Part shown: in pieces, positions 1 through 8,165 of the stretch
How the letters are laid out: the number at the start of each line of letters is the position of its first letter
Numbering within the stretch: the stretch's first letter is position 1
NCBI GenBank assembly: GCA_020441605.1
Contig: JAGRLX010000271.1
Location: 1 to 18,041, forward strand
DNA from: Alphaproteobacteria bacterium
GTDB lineage: Bacteria; Pseudomonadota; Alphaproteobacteria; Rhizobiales; Aestuariivirgaceae
Length of the DNA: 18,041 nt
Reading direction: 5' to 3'
Notes under the pieces: model-generated
The model's input: only the letters and a program-made list of their open reading frames with translations
Told to the model about the DNA's origin: nothing
The model's database searches: none
Made by a program: the position numbers and the translations under genes

Positions 1-1
1 G

Positions 2-583
<582 letters not shown>

Positions 584-585
584 GC

Positions 586-882
586 ATGGCTGAAGCCACG
601 GTGCCTTGCCGCGTGTCCCTCGGAGCCACCATGGACGCGGCGAGCCTGCGGGAACTGCGGGACTCATTGCAGTCCACGCGCGGACTGCCGATCGAGATCG
701 ACGCCAGCGCGGTCACCCGGCCGTCCACGCTGGGGCTCCAATTGCTCATGAGTGCCGCGCTTACCTGGAGAGGCGATGGGCTGGCCTTTCATCTGTGCGA
801 TCCATCGCCCCCGCTCGTCGCAGCTGCCCAGGTTCTCGGTGCCACATCTCATCTTCCGTTTTCCGAGCCGGTGATTTCATGA
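586..882 (+). CDS. cheS: CheS/CheX-like STAS domain protein
   Basis: 98 residues forming one small STAS-like domain: alternating strands and helices, with an IEIDAS strand (residues 36-41) and the loop VTRPSTLGLQLL (43-54), where STAS proteins carry their Ser/Thr switch residue (here Thr48). Size and position between receptor and cheY match S. meliloti CheS (about 97 residues), which binds CheA and speeds loss of phosphate from CheY1, and the gene called cheX at the same place in Caulobacter. The similarity is mainly by size, fold pattern and synteny, so the symbol is tentative. The start ATG 586 has a strong ribosome site. The stop TGA overlaps the ATG of cheY by 4 bases, implying coupled translation. 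Confidence 0.75.
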   Translation: MAEATVPCRVSLGATMDAASLRELRDSLQSTRGLPIEIDASAVTRPSTLGLQLLMSAALTWRGDGLAFHLCDPSPPLVAAAQVLGATSHLPFSEPVIS

Positions 883-1244
883 CCTTGACCGTGTTGACCG
901 TCGACGACTCCCGCACCATGCGTGACATGCTCAGGCTGGCTCTGGTGGAGGCGGGATTCCGAGTCACCCAGGCGGAAGATGGCATCGGCGGGCTGGAAGC
1001 GCTGGAGACCGATATCCCCCATGTGATCGTGACCGACATCAACATGCCGCGGATGGATGGGTTCGGCTTCATCGAAGCTGTACGGCGGGACGAACGCTTC
1101 ACCGCCATACCGATACTCGTTCTCACCACCGAAAGTGACGGCGAGAAGAAGGCACGGGCTCGCACTTCGGGGGCCACGGGCTGGATCGTCAAACCGTTCG
1201 ACCCGGAAAAGCTGGTGACGGCGATCCGCAAGGTTGCGGTCTGA
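879..1244 (+). CDS. cheY1: CheY1 response regulator
   Basis: 121-residue stand-alone receiver domain. Visible are the acidic pair D9/D10, phosphoacceptor D53 in VTDINMPRMDG, T83/T84 after the fourth strand and K105 in WIVKPF; W102 sits near the usual aromatic switch position. There is no output domain, so it acts by protein contact. In rhizobia with two CheYs, the copy between cheS and cheA is the phosphate sink that drains phosphate from CheA, while CheY2 acts on the flagellar motor. That role is inferred here from synteny. Start ATG 879 overlaps the preceding stop by 4 bases. Confidence 0.92.
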   Translation: MTLTVLTVDDSRTMRDMLRLALVEAGFRVTQAEDGIGGLEALETDIPHVIVTDINMPRMDGFGFIEAVRRDERFTAIPILVLTTESDGEKKARARTSGATGWIVKPFDPEKLVTAIRKVAV

Positions 1245-1254
1245 GGACTGCCAG

Positions 1255-3414
1255 ATGGATCCGATGGCTGAAATCAGGGTCACGTTCTTCCAGGAATGCG
1301 AAGACCAGCTTGCGGCGCTCGAAGCTGGGCTGCTGACCATGGAGGAGGGTGACACTTCTCCCGAAACCCTGAATGCGGTGTTCCGGGCCGTACATTCGAT
1401 CAAGGGTGGCGCCGGCGCCTTCAAGCTTGATCAACTGGTCGATTTTGCGCACGTCTTCGAAACGGCGCTCGACCGCATTCGTGATGGATCGATGGTGGCC
1501 GATGGCGATGTCCTGAAGCTGCTGCTGAGGGCGGCTGATGTGCTCGCCGACCTCGTAACGACAGCGCGTGCGGGGTTGACGACCAATCCGGCCCAATGTG
1601 GAACGGTTGCAGGTGAACTGGAGGCATTGCTGGCTGAGAACGGGCAGCCCGATGAGTCCGCGGAGACTCTCGACGTTGATTTCGCCCCGATAGCCATGGA
1701 CTTTGGCGATCTGTCGGGTGGAGCAGCTATAGGCCTCGACACAGCCAGCTTCTCCATCGCGTTCCGGCCACATCGCAGCCTGTTCGAGAAGGCCAATGAA
1801 CCGCTGGCGTTGCTGCGTGAACTTTGTCAACTCGGCGTCGCCGACATGACGTGTGATGTCAGCCGTGTTCCGACGCTCGATGAGTTAGACCCAGGTCAAT
1901 GCTATCTCGACTGGACAGTGGTCCTTGCCACGACGCGAGGAGAAGCCGCTGTGCGTGAGATTTTCGAGTTTGTCGACGGAGACTGCGATTTGGCTATCAT
2001 TCCGCATGTCGCGGACATGGCGGAGACAGCCGGTGGTCCACAAGTGGACCAGTCGCAGCCACCGATTGCCTCGCCTGTAACGGAAGCCATGGAAGTGGCC
2101 CGGCCTCAAACGATCATTCCAGCGCGGCTCGCAGATGGGACGGGAACACTCACTACCGCCGGTCAGCGTGGCCCCAAGGCGATGGCGGTGCAGGCGACAA
2201 TTCGCGTTGATCTCGACCGTGTCGACCGCCTGATCAATCTCGTCGGCGAGCTGGTCATCAACCAGGCCATGCTCACGCAGCGGGTCATCCAGTCTGGGCA
2301 CATGCGGGACGCGCGTGTGGCTACAAGCCTCGATGAGTTGGAGCATCTCACGCGGGACCTGCAGGAAAGCGTGATGGCGATCCGGGCGCAACCGGTACGG
2401 CCGCTGTTTCAGCGCATGTCGCGGATCGTGCGCGAAGTGGCTGAGGCGACCGGCAAGTGTGTCCGCCTTCGCACCGAAGGCGAGTCCACGGAAGTCGACA
2501 AGACCGTTCTGGAACTGCTGGCCGATCCCTTGACCCACATGATCCGAAATGCGGTGGACCATGGCATCGAGAAGCCCGAGGACCGGCTGGCCGCGGACAA
2601 GCCGGCCGAGGGGATCGTCAGGTTGTCGGCGGCCCACCGGTCCGGCCGGGTAGTCATTGAGATTTCCGACGATGGGGCGGGCCTCAACCGACCACGTATC
2701 CTTCAATCGGCGATCGCCAAGGGTCTGGTGCCCAAGGATGCCGTGCTGAGCGAAGCCGAAATCGACAACCTGCTGTTTCTTCCGGGGTTTTCCACAGCGT
2801 CGACGGTGTCCAACATTTCTGGCCGCGGGGTCGGCATGGACGTTGTCAAGCGATCGATACAGGCGCTCGGCGGGCGTATCACGACGAGTTCCAGGGCGCG
2901 GGAGGGATCGACCTTCACCATGAGTCTACCGCTGACCTTGGCTGTGCTCGACGGCATAATCGTATCGATTGACGATCAGACCTTCGTCATTCCACTGACG
3001 GCCATCGTGGAGACCCTCAAGCTCGACCGAAGCATGCTGCATTCCCTGGGCGAGGGGGCTTATGTGATGCGCATCCGGAGCAATTTTGTGCCGCTGATCG
3101 ACGTCGGCGCCGAGATGGGTGTACGGGAGGCCACGGCATCGCCGCCGGAAGGCGTCGCTATTCTCGTCGAGAACGAGAAAGGCAATCGATATGCCCTGCT
3201 GGTGGATGGAATCCAGGACCAGCGGCAGGTCGTCATCAAGAGTCTGGAGACGAATTACGACCGGGTGCCGGGCGTTGCGGCCGCAACGATCCTCGGCGAT
3301 GGGCGGGTTGCCATGATCCTCGACGTCGACGGACTCGAGGGGACGAAGGTCGGTGACGTGCCGCTGCCCGATCAAATCACCAACGTGACCTTCAACTACG
3401 CCAAGGCGAGCTAG
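1255..3414 (+). CDS. cheA: Chemotaxis histidine kinase CheA
   Basis: 719-residue kinase. The N-terminal Hpt domain has the phosphorylated His47 in AVHSIKGGAGAF. A P2-like region at about 150-265 probably docks CheY/CheB. The dimerisation helices start near IRVDLDRVDRLINLVGELV. The ATP-binding domain shows the N box (MIRNAVDHG, N432/H436), G1 (DDGAG, 472-476) and G2 (GRGVGMD, 523-529). A CheW-like P5 regulatory domain forms the C-terminus. All kinase motifs are intact. ATG 1255 was chosen because GAGGA lies 7-8 bases upstream; a TTG at 1234 and ATG 1264 are less likely. It autophosphorylates under receptor control and passes phosphate to CheY1, CheY2 and CheB. Confidence 0.96.
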   Translation: MDPMAEIRVTFFQECEDQLAALEAGLLTMEEGDTSPETLNAVFRAVHSIKGGAGAFKLDQLVDFAHVFETALDRIRDGSMVADGDVLKLLLRAADVLADLVTTARAGLTTNPAQCGTVAGELEALLAENGQPDESAETLDVDFAPIAMDFGDLSGGAAIGLDTASFSIAFRPHRSLFEKANEPLALLRELCQLGVADMTCDVSRVPTLDELDPGQCYLDWTVVLATTRGEAAVREIFEFVDGDCDLAIIPHVADMAETAGGPQVDQSQPPIASPVTEAMEVARPQTIIPARLADGTGTLTTAGQRGPKAMAVQATIRVDLDRVDRLINLVGELVINQAMLTQRVIQSGHMRDARVATSLDELEHLTRDLQESVMAIRAQPVRPLFQRMSRIVREVAEATGKCVRLRTEGESTEVDKTVLELLADPLTHMIRNAVDHGIEKPEDRLAADKPAEGIVRLSAAHRSGRVVIEISDDGAGLNRPRILQSAIAKGLVPKDAVLSEAEIDNLLFLPGFSTASTVSNISGRGVGMDVVKRSIQALGGRITTSSRAREGSTFTMSLPLTLAVLDGIIVSIDDQTFVIPLTAIVETLKLDRSMLHSLGEGAYVMRIRSNFVPLIDVGAEMGVREATASPPEGVAILVENEKGNRYALLVDGIQDQRQVVIKSLETNYDRVPGVAAATILGDGRVAMILDVDGLEGTKVGDVPLPDQITNVTFNYAKAS

Positions 3415-3418
3415 CGAA

Positions 3419-3886
3419 ATGTCTGAGACAGCGAACAACAGGGAAGCATGGGCCCGCGAGCTGGTTGCCTTCCGGATCGGCGACCAGGACTTCTGCGTTG
3501 ATATCATGTCAGTGCGCGAGATTCGCGGGTGGACGCCGGCAACGCCCATCCCCCACGCCCCCAGCTTTGTCAAAGGTGTCATAAATCTGCGCGGCACGGT
3601 TCTGCCGATCATCGATCTGGCGCACCGCTTCGGGTTGCCGCTCACCCAGCCTACCGACCGCCACGCGATCATCGTCAGTCAGATCGGCGAGCAGCTGATG
3701 GGGCTTCTGGTCGATGCGGTCTCCGATATCCTGTCGGCTGATGATGGCGTGATCCAGCCCACGCCGGAAGTGGCGTCGACGCTGGCCAGGTCGTTTGTAC
3801 GTGGTGTACTGGCGCTCGATGGACGCATGATCAGCATCATCACGCTCGAGAACATCATGCCCGTGCGCGAGAGGGAGGCTGCATGA
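3419..3886 (+). CDS. cheW: Chemotaxis coupling protein CheW
   Basis: 155 residues, one CheW/SH3-like domain linking receptors to the P5 domain of CheA in the signalling array. Characteristic stretches are VAFRIGDQDFCVDIMSVREI near the N-terminus, VKGVINLRGTVLPIIDL (51-67, with the conserved receptor-contact Arg58) and RGVLALDGRMISIITLE near the end. Length is normal for the family. It starts 4 bases after the cheA stop, and its own stop overlaps cheR by 4 bases, keeping the stoichiometry of array and adaptation proteins coupled. Confidence 0.96.
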   Translation: MSETANNREAWARELVAFRIGDQDFCVDIMSVREIRGWTPATPIPHAPSFVKGVINLRGTVLPIIDLAHRFGLPLTQPTDRHAIIVSQIGEQLMGLLVDAVSDILSADDGVIQPTPEVASTLARSFVRGVLALDGRMISIITLENIMPVREREAA

Positions 3887-4770
3887 CAGCCGCTGCCCCG
3901 CGGGAAAACCCAACCGGCTGGCAGGCGACCGGAGAGTTCGCCTTCACCCGGGATGACTTCAGCGTCATCGCGCGCACCCTCTATGACGAAGCAGGCATTC
4001 ATCTGCCGACGAGCAAGGCAACCCTCGTTTACTCACGCATCGCCAAGCGGCTGCGTGCCCTTGGGCTGGAGAGCTTTCGTGACTATTGTGCTCTCATTGG
4101 CGCGGAAGGCGGAGCAGGCGAACGTGCCGCAATGATTGCGGCGCTCACCACCAACGTCACACGATTCTTTCGTGAGCCGCATCATTTCACCCATCTGAAG
4201 GCCTCAGTCCTGCCGCCACTTCTGAGGCAAGCCCGGGATGGGCGCCGCCTGCGAATCTGGTCGGCCGGCTGCTCGAGTGGACCGGAGCCCTATTCGATCG
4301 CCCTGACAATTCTGCAACTGATGCCAGACGCACGCTCCTTCGATATTCGCATTCTGGCAACTGACATCAATCCAAATGTGCTGCAGGTGGCGAGAGACGG
4401 CGTCTATACTTCCGCGGAAGTGGACGACATTCCCGCCGATTTGCGGCGGACTTGGATGGAGCCCTGGGAGCAAGGCGGGCCACATCTTGTATTCGACAAG
4501 GCGGTGAGGGGACTTGTGAGCTTTCGCGAGTTGAACCTGATGGCGGAATGGCCAATGCGTGGGCCTTTCGATGCCATCTTCTGCCGTAACGTGGTGATCT
4601 ATTTCGACGAAAATACGCAGATGCGGATCTGGAACCGCATGCTGCCTCTGCTCCATTCGGGCGGCTACCTTTATATCGGGCATTCTGAACGCGTAAGCGG
4701 GCCGGCGGTCACTTCGCTCCAGTTGCAGTCGACTACCACCTACCGGAAAGTCATCGGGAGAACATCATGA
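3883..4770 (+). CDS. cheR: Chemotaxis receptor methyltransferase CheR
   Basis: 295 residues. It uses S-adenosylmethionine to methylate glutamates in the receptor helices. Visible are the N-terminal helical domain, [10 protein letters not shown] (89-99), the SAM-binding loop [14 protein letters not shown] (125-138), the acidic ribose-binding strand [11 protein letters not shown] (157-167) and [14 protein letters not shown] (229-242). The insert at about 180-215 (with QGGPH) corresponds to the beta-subdomain that binds receptor pentapeptides in E. coli/Salmonella CheR, consistent with the GWEEF tail of the upstream receptor. ATGA overlaps occur at both ends (with cheW and cheB). Confidence 0.96.
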   Translation: MTAAAPRENPTGWQATGEFAFTRDDFSVIARTLYDEAGIHLPTSKATLVYSRIAKRLRALGLESFRDYCALIGAEGGAGERAAMIAALTTNVTRFFREPHHFTHLKASVLPPLLRQARDGRRLRIWSAGCSSGPEPYSIALTILQLMPDARSFDIRILATDINPNVLQVARDGVYTSAEVDDIPADLRRTWMEPWEQGGPHLVFDKAVRGLVSFRELNLMAEWPMRGPFDAIFCRNVVIYFDENTQMRIWNRMLPLLHSGGYLYIGHSERVSGPAVTSLQLQSTTTYRKVIGRTS

Positions 4771-5789
4771 GCGCGGTGCGGGTTCTGGTTGTCGATGATT
4801 CCGCCACGATGCGGCACATGGTGGCCGACTGTCTGGGGGCGGATCGCGGCATTGAAGTGGTTGGCTTTGCCGCCAATGCCAATGCGGCGCGCGAAGCCAT
4901 CAAGCAGCTTAATCCGGACGTCATGACGCTCGACGTCGAAATGCCAGAGATGGACGGCCTCGCCTTTCTCGAAAAGGTCATGCGGTTGAGACCCATGCCG
5001 GTGGTCATGGTCTCGACACTCACCTCGCGTGGCAGCGACACCGCAATATCGGCGCTGGCTCTGGGCGCCGTTGACTGTGTGGCCAAGCCCAGCCCGGCAA
5101 ATCCCGACAGTTTCGAGGAGTTGCCCCAGAAGGTCAAATTGGCGGCCAATGTTACGCGGCTCCGGCGGCCCGACGTCGTGCCGGTCCGCAAGGCGGCTGG
5201 CAGTTATGTACCCTCTGACCGCATCGTCGCCATCGGCTCCTCTACCGGCGGCGTGGAGGCCCTGATCGCAGTGCTCTCAAGCTATCCGCCCAATTGTCCG
5301 CCGACGGTGATCACGCAGCACATGCCGGCCCACTTCACCGCTAGCTTCGCGCAGCGTCTGAACCGGATGTGTGCGCCCACAGTGGCCGAGGCCCATCAGG
5401 GTGCGCCACTTGTCGCCGGCCGTGTCTATGTGGCACCGGGGGGTACGCAGCATCTCGAAGTGGGTGGGCAGCGGGTCCTGACCTGCACCTTGAGGGCAGG
5501 TCAGCCGGTCAACGGACACTGCCCATCGGTCGACGTTCTGTTCAACTCGGTTGCCCGCGCCGCCGGTGGCAAGGCTTTGGGCGTCATCCTGACCGGCATG
5601 GGGCGTGACGGCGCAAAAGGGCTTCTCGCCATGCGCCATGCGGGCTGCCGCACAATCGGGCAGGATGCGGCGACCAGCATCGTCTACGGCATGCCGAAGG
5701 CTGCCCATGAGATCGGGGCAGTTGGTAGCCAGCTTGCTCTCGATGCCATCGGTCCCGAGATTCTGTCGGCCACAAACATCTATCGTTGA
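4767..5789 (+). CDS. cheB: Chemotaxis methylesterase/deamidase CheB
   Basis: 340 residues with a receiver domain followed by a methylesterase domain. The receiver shows D10/D11, phosphoacceptor D56 in [11 protein letters not shown] and the VAKPSP lysine region. The esterase domain has the complete catalytic triad: S159 in [10 protein letters not shown]185 in TQHMP and D281 in TGMGRDGA. Phosphorylation by CheA activates removal of methyl groups from receptors, opposing CheR. Start ATG 4767 overlaps the cheR stop by 4 bases. Confidence 0.96.
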   Translation: MSAVRVLVVDDSATMRHMVADCLGADRGIEVVGFAANANAAREAIKQLNPDVMTLDVEMPEMDGLAFLEKVMRLRPMPVVMVSTLTSRGSDTAISALALGAVDCVAKPSPANPDSFEELPQKVKLAANVTRLRRPDVVPVRKAAGSYVPSDRIVAIGSSTGGVEALIAVLSSYPPNCPPTVITQHMPAHFTASFAQRLNRMCAPTVAEAHQGAPLVAGRVYVAPGGTQHLEVGGQRVLTCTLRAGQPVNGHCPSVDVLFNSVARAAGGKALGVILTGMGRDGAKGLLAMRHAGCRTIGQDAATSIVYGMPKAAHEIGAVGSQLALDAIGPEILSATNIYR

Positions 5790-5799
5790 GGAATTTGCA

Positions 5800-6189
5800 A
5801 TGCCCTACATGCAGCATCTCAAGGTTCTGGTTGCGGACGATACGTCCGTGAGCCGCATGCTGCTGGTGGACGCTCTGTCGCAGATCGGCATCCGCAATGT
5901 CACGCTGGCAGGCGACGGCGAGCAGGCGCTGAAGAGCATGATGGCGAGTCCGTGCCACATCGTGTTTTCTGATTTCAACATGCCGAAGCTCGATGGCCTG
6001 CAATTGCTGCGTGCGCTGCGCGAATATGGCCCGACCAGCAAGACCGTCTTCATCCTGGTGAGCGGCAAGGGCGACAAGGCAGTGATCGAGGCTGGCAAGA
6101 AGTTCGGCCTCAACAATTTCCTTCTCAAGCCCTTTACCGTGCCGGGCCTCAAGACCTGCATCGAGGCCGTTGTCGGAAAGCTGGTCTGA
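5800..6189 (+). CDS. cheY2: CheY2 response regulator, probable motor-binding CheY
   Basis: 129-residue stand-alone receiver domain: D13/D14, phosphoacceptor D58 in FSDFNMPKLDG, S88 in ILVSGKGD and K110 in LLKPF. By position after cheB and by its SDFNMPKLDGL stretch it matches the second CheY of rhizobial operons, which binds the flagellar switch; that role is inferred. ATG 5800 follows a GAGGA site (5788-5792) overlapping the cheB stop. A second Met at codon 4 is an alternative start. Confidence 0.93.
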   Translation: MPYMQHLKVLVADDTSVSRMLLVDALSQIGIRNVTLAGDGEQALKSMMASPCHIVFSDFNMPKLDGLQLLRALREYGPTSKTVFILVSGKGDKAVIEAGKKFGLNNFLLKPFTVPGLKTCIEAVVGKLV

Positions 6190-6192
6190 TCC

Positions 6193-6720
6193 ATGGCGGG
6201 TGAAACCAGGATGAACATCGTTCAGGGCGAGTACTACGTGAGCGCCGATCCTGCCGTGGTGATCACCACCCTGCTCGGATCCTGTGTGGCGGCCTGCCTC
6301 TATGACCGCCGCATGCGGGTCGGCGGCATGAACCACTTCCTGCTGCCGGGACGGTTCGGCGACGAGCCGGAAGGGCAGTCCGAACGGCTCGGCGTGCATC
6401 TCATGGAGCTTCTGGTCAACGGCTTGCTGAAGTTGGGCGCCAGTCGCGACAGGATGGAGGCAAAGCTGTTCGGCGGCGCCAAGACGGTTGCCGGGCTGCG
6501 CGATATCGGCGCGAATAACGCGGTCTTTGCCCAGTCCTTCCTGCGCCGGGAAGGCATTCCCGTCGTGGCAACCAGCCTTGGGGGCAACAGTGGCCGGCGG
6601 GTGCAGTTCTGGCCAACCATGGGCCGGGCCCGGCAGCAGTTCATGACCGGCGCGCCGGTCGAACCGCCGGCGATCAGGCCACCTGTCCTGCCGACCGCTG
6701 GCGATCTGGAACTGTTTTGA
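6193..6720 (+). CDS. cheD: Receptor glutamine deamidase CheD with a docking-peptide-like C-terminus
   Basis: 175 residues. CheD converts selected receptor glutamines to glutamate. The catalytic residues fit exactly: T25, C31 (in [14 protein letters not shown]) and H48 (in GGMNHFLLP) have the same spacing as T21/C27/H44 of Thermotoga CheD. The globular core ends near residue 150. A Pro-rich tail follows and the protein ends GDLELF, a feature I would not expect from the catalytic domain alone and which resembles the receptor's GWEEF (see findings). An in-frame ATG at 6211 ([11 protein letters not shown]) is a possible alternative start, because many CheDs begin there. It lies 3 bases after cheY2. 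Confidence 0.94.
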   Translation: MAGETRMNIVQGEYYVSADPAVVITTLLGSCVAACLYDRRMRVGGMNHFLLPGRFGDEPEGQSERLGVHLMELLVNGLLKLGASRDRMEAKLFGGAKTVAGLRDIGANNAVFAQSFLRREGIPVVATSLGGNSGRRVQFWPTMGRARQQFMTGAPVEPPAIRPPVLPTAGDLELF

Positions 6721-6721
6721 A

Positions 6722-7117
6722 ATGGATAGCGCCGCTTGCATTGCCGTGGCTGGAAGTGCTGAAACGGTTGTCTCACTGCGGACCCTACTGGCGCAGGTGG
6801 CGGTCGAGCTTCAGACCGGTGCCCGGCAACTGCAGAGGATCGAGCATGCGATTGGCGAGGTGGTCGCTGTCGTCCCCGCTCTCCGCAGCCAGGAGATCCG
6901 CGACTTTCAGGATATCGATGCCGTGCGGCAGACGATGCAAGCGCTGGGCCTTGTACTGCAGGAAGTAGCCGGTCGACTCGCCCCCGATGTGAGCATGAAT
7001 GTTGCCGGTATCCTCGACAATCTCACGCTCTCTGCCGTGGCGGAGCGTCTGGGCCTTGCAGGAAGTGCAGCAGGGCCGAGTGATGCAGGGGCAGCTGGCG
7101 ACCTGGAGATGTTCTGA
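6722..7117 (+). CDS. CheT-like small helical protein with DXXXQ motif, candidate CheY phosphatase
   Basis: 131 residues, almost certainly mostly helical (about 14-110), with no signal peptide or membrane segment. It occupies the place of cheT at the end of S. meliloti-type che operons. The stretch DFQDIDAVRQ (61-70) contains D66-xxx-Q70, the DXXXQ pattern of CheZ-type phosphatases, and DFQD also recalls the DFQDLTGQ active site of E. coli CheZ. S. meliloti CheT is reported to carry DXXXQ, to hasten decay of CheY1 phosphate and to bind CheR. The C-terminus is a Gly/Ala/Ser linker ending GDLEMF, nearly identical to the end of CheD. It starts 1 base after the cheD stop. Function here is inferred from motif and synteny. 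Confidence 0.7.
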   Translation: MDSAACIAVAGSAETVVSLRTLLAQVAVELQTGARQLQRIEHAIGEVVAVVPALRSQEIRDFQDIDAVRQTMQALGLVLQEVAGRLAPDVSMNVAGILDNLTLSAVAERLGLAGSAAGPSDAGAAGDLEMF

Positions 7118-7121
7118 AGAC

Positions 7122-7139
7122 GCGGAATCCCGCTGTTTA
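7122..7139 (+). terminator. Weak hairpin at the end of the che operon
   Basis: GCGG (7122-7125) and CCGC (7130-7133) can form a 4-bp stem with an AATC loop, followed by TGTTT. It lies in the 23-base gap between the convergent che operon and the PfkB gene. Stem and T-run are short, so this is only a candidate. Confidence 0.25.
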
Positions 7140-7140
7140 G

Positions 7141-8163
7141 TCAGGTGCTGCGCCAGCCCCAGCCATCGGCGAGTTCCATGCATCGGCGCCAAGGCTCGAT
7201 GGCTCCCGTGGTCGCCAGGCTGCGCAGGGATGCGGCGGCGGTGGCATGGGCCAAGGCCAGTGCATCGGCGACGGTCCATCCCTGGTGGAGCCCATACATC
7301 ATGCCGGCGGCAAAGGCATCGCCCGCACCATTGGCGCCGGCAATCTCGCTGGCCGGGATGTTGACCGACGGCTTGCGCATCACGCTGCCGTCGCGGGCCA
7401 CGGCAATGCCCATCTTCGGCCAGTGCACTACTACAAGGTCCATCGCGCCATTTTCGAGCACCTGACGGGCGGCCCGTTCGCAGGCATCGGCATCAGTGGT
7501 GTCGTTGCTAATCGTCCGCATGCCGGCCAACGCGCCGATCTCGCTGTCGTTGACGATCAGCGTGTCGAGATGGGGCAGGCAGGGACGCACCAGCCGGGCA
7601 AGCTTCTCGCCGGTGATGCTGGCCAGTTCCATGTTGGTCCGAAGACCCGCGGATCGGGCCTTTCGCAATACGGTGACCCAGCCGTTGGCATCTTGGTGCC
7701 AGGGCTGATCCATCACCTTGTGCACACCCGGCAGACCGAGATGGAGAATGCGGCCGCTGACCGTCGTGAAGTCGAAATGGTCCGGGGTCAGCAGGTCCGA
7801 AGTTCCCCGCAGGAATAGATGAACGCGGCGATGGCTCTCCTCGGATACATAGGCGTCGGTGGACTGGGTGGCAGCCTCGCCGGTAACATGCATCTGGACA
7901 CGGGTGATGCCGTCGGCGTCGGCTACCGACTGGAGGAATCGACCATTGTCGTCATCGCCAACGATGGTGATCGTCTCGACCGGAATCGTGGGGTCGAGAC
8001 GCCGGATGTCGACGGCGAAATTGCAGCCCGACCCGCCGCCGCCGCGTTCCTCGCCGAGGATCTCGGCAATGCCATCTTCCTGCGGCCAATGGGTGACCAG
8101 CAGATTGCGGTCGACACACCAGGTGCCGCCGGTGACAAAGCCTGGTCGGGATGCATTCGCCAT
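7141..8163 (-). CDS. PfkB/ribokinase-family carbohydrate kinase
   Basis: 340 residues. Family marks are a glycine-rich substrate region GGGGSGCNFAVDIRRL (41-56), the NDSE motif (205-208) and the phosphoryl-transfer motif GANGAGDAFAAG (276-287) with catalytic base D282. It is therefore an ATP-dependent sugar or sugar-phosphate kinase; the substrate cannot be read from the sequence. It is the last gene of a three-gene unit after the AraB-type kinase and the aldolase-like gene, starting 2 bases after the aldolase stop with AAGGCGG upstream. The pairing suggests it makes the bisphosphate, or the single phosphate, that the aldolase cleaves, as tagatose-6-phosphate kinase does for LacD (inference). 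Confidence 0.88.
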   Translation of the reverse strand: MANASRPGFVTGGTWCVDRNLLVTHWPQEDGIAEILGEERGGGGSGCNFAVDIRRLDPTIPVETITIVGDDDNGRFLQSVADADGITRVQMHVTGEAATQSTDAYVSEESHRRVHLFLRGTSDLLTPDHFDFTTVSGRILHLGLPGVHKVMDQPWHQDANGWVTVLRKARSAGLRTNMELASITGEKLARLVRPCLPHLDTLIVNDSEIGALAGMRTISNDTTDADACERAARQVLENGAMDLVVVHWPKMGIAVARDGSVMRKPSVNIPASEIAGANGAGDAFAAGMMYGLHQGWTVADALALAHATAAASLRSLATTGAIEPWRRCMELADGWGWRST

Positions 8164-8165
8164 GG

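Noticed and set aside
606..878. Upstream extension of cheY1 by 91 codons
   Set aside because: The extra residues overlap the STAS gene out of frame. The ATG at 879 with a 4-base overlap gives a normal-length CheY.
5605..5799. Upstream extension of cheY2 inside cheB
   Set aside because: It has no similarity to receiver domains. GAGGA before ATG 5800 fixes the start.
5584..6741. 385-codon open frame on the - strand opposite cheB, cheY2 and cheD
   Set aside because: It crosses three certain chemotaxis genes on the other strand and has no recognisable motif.
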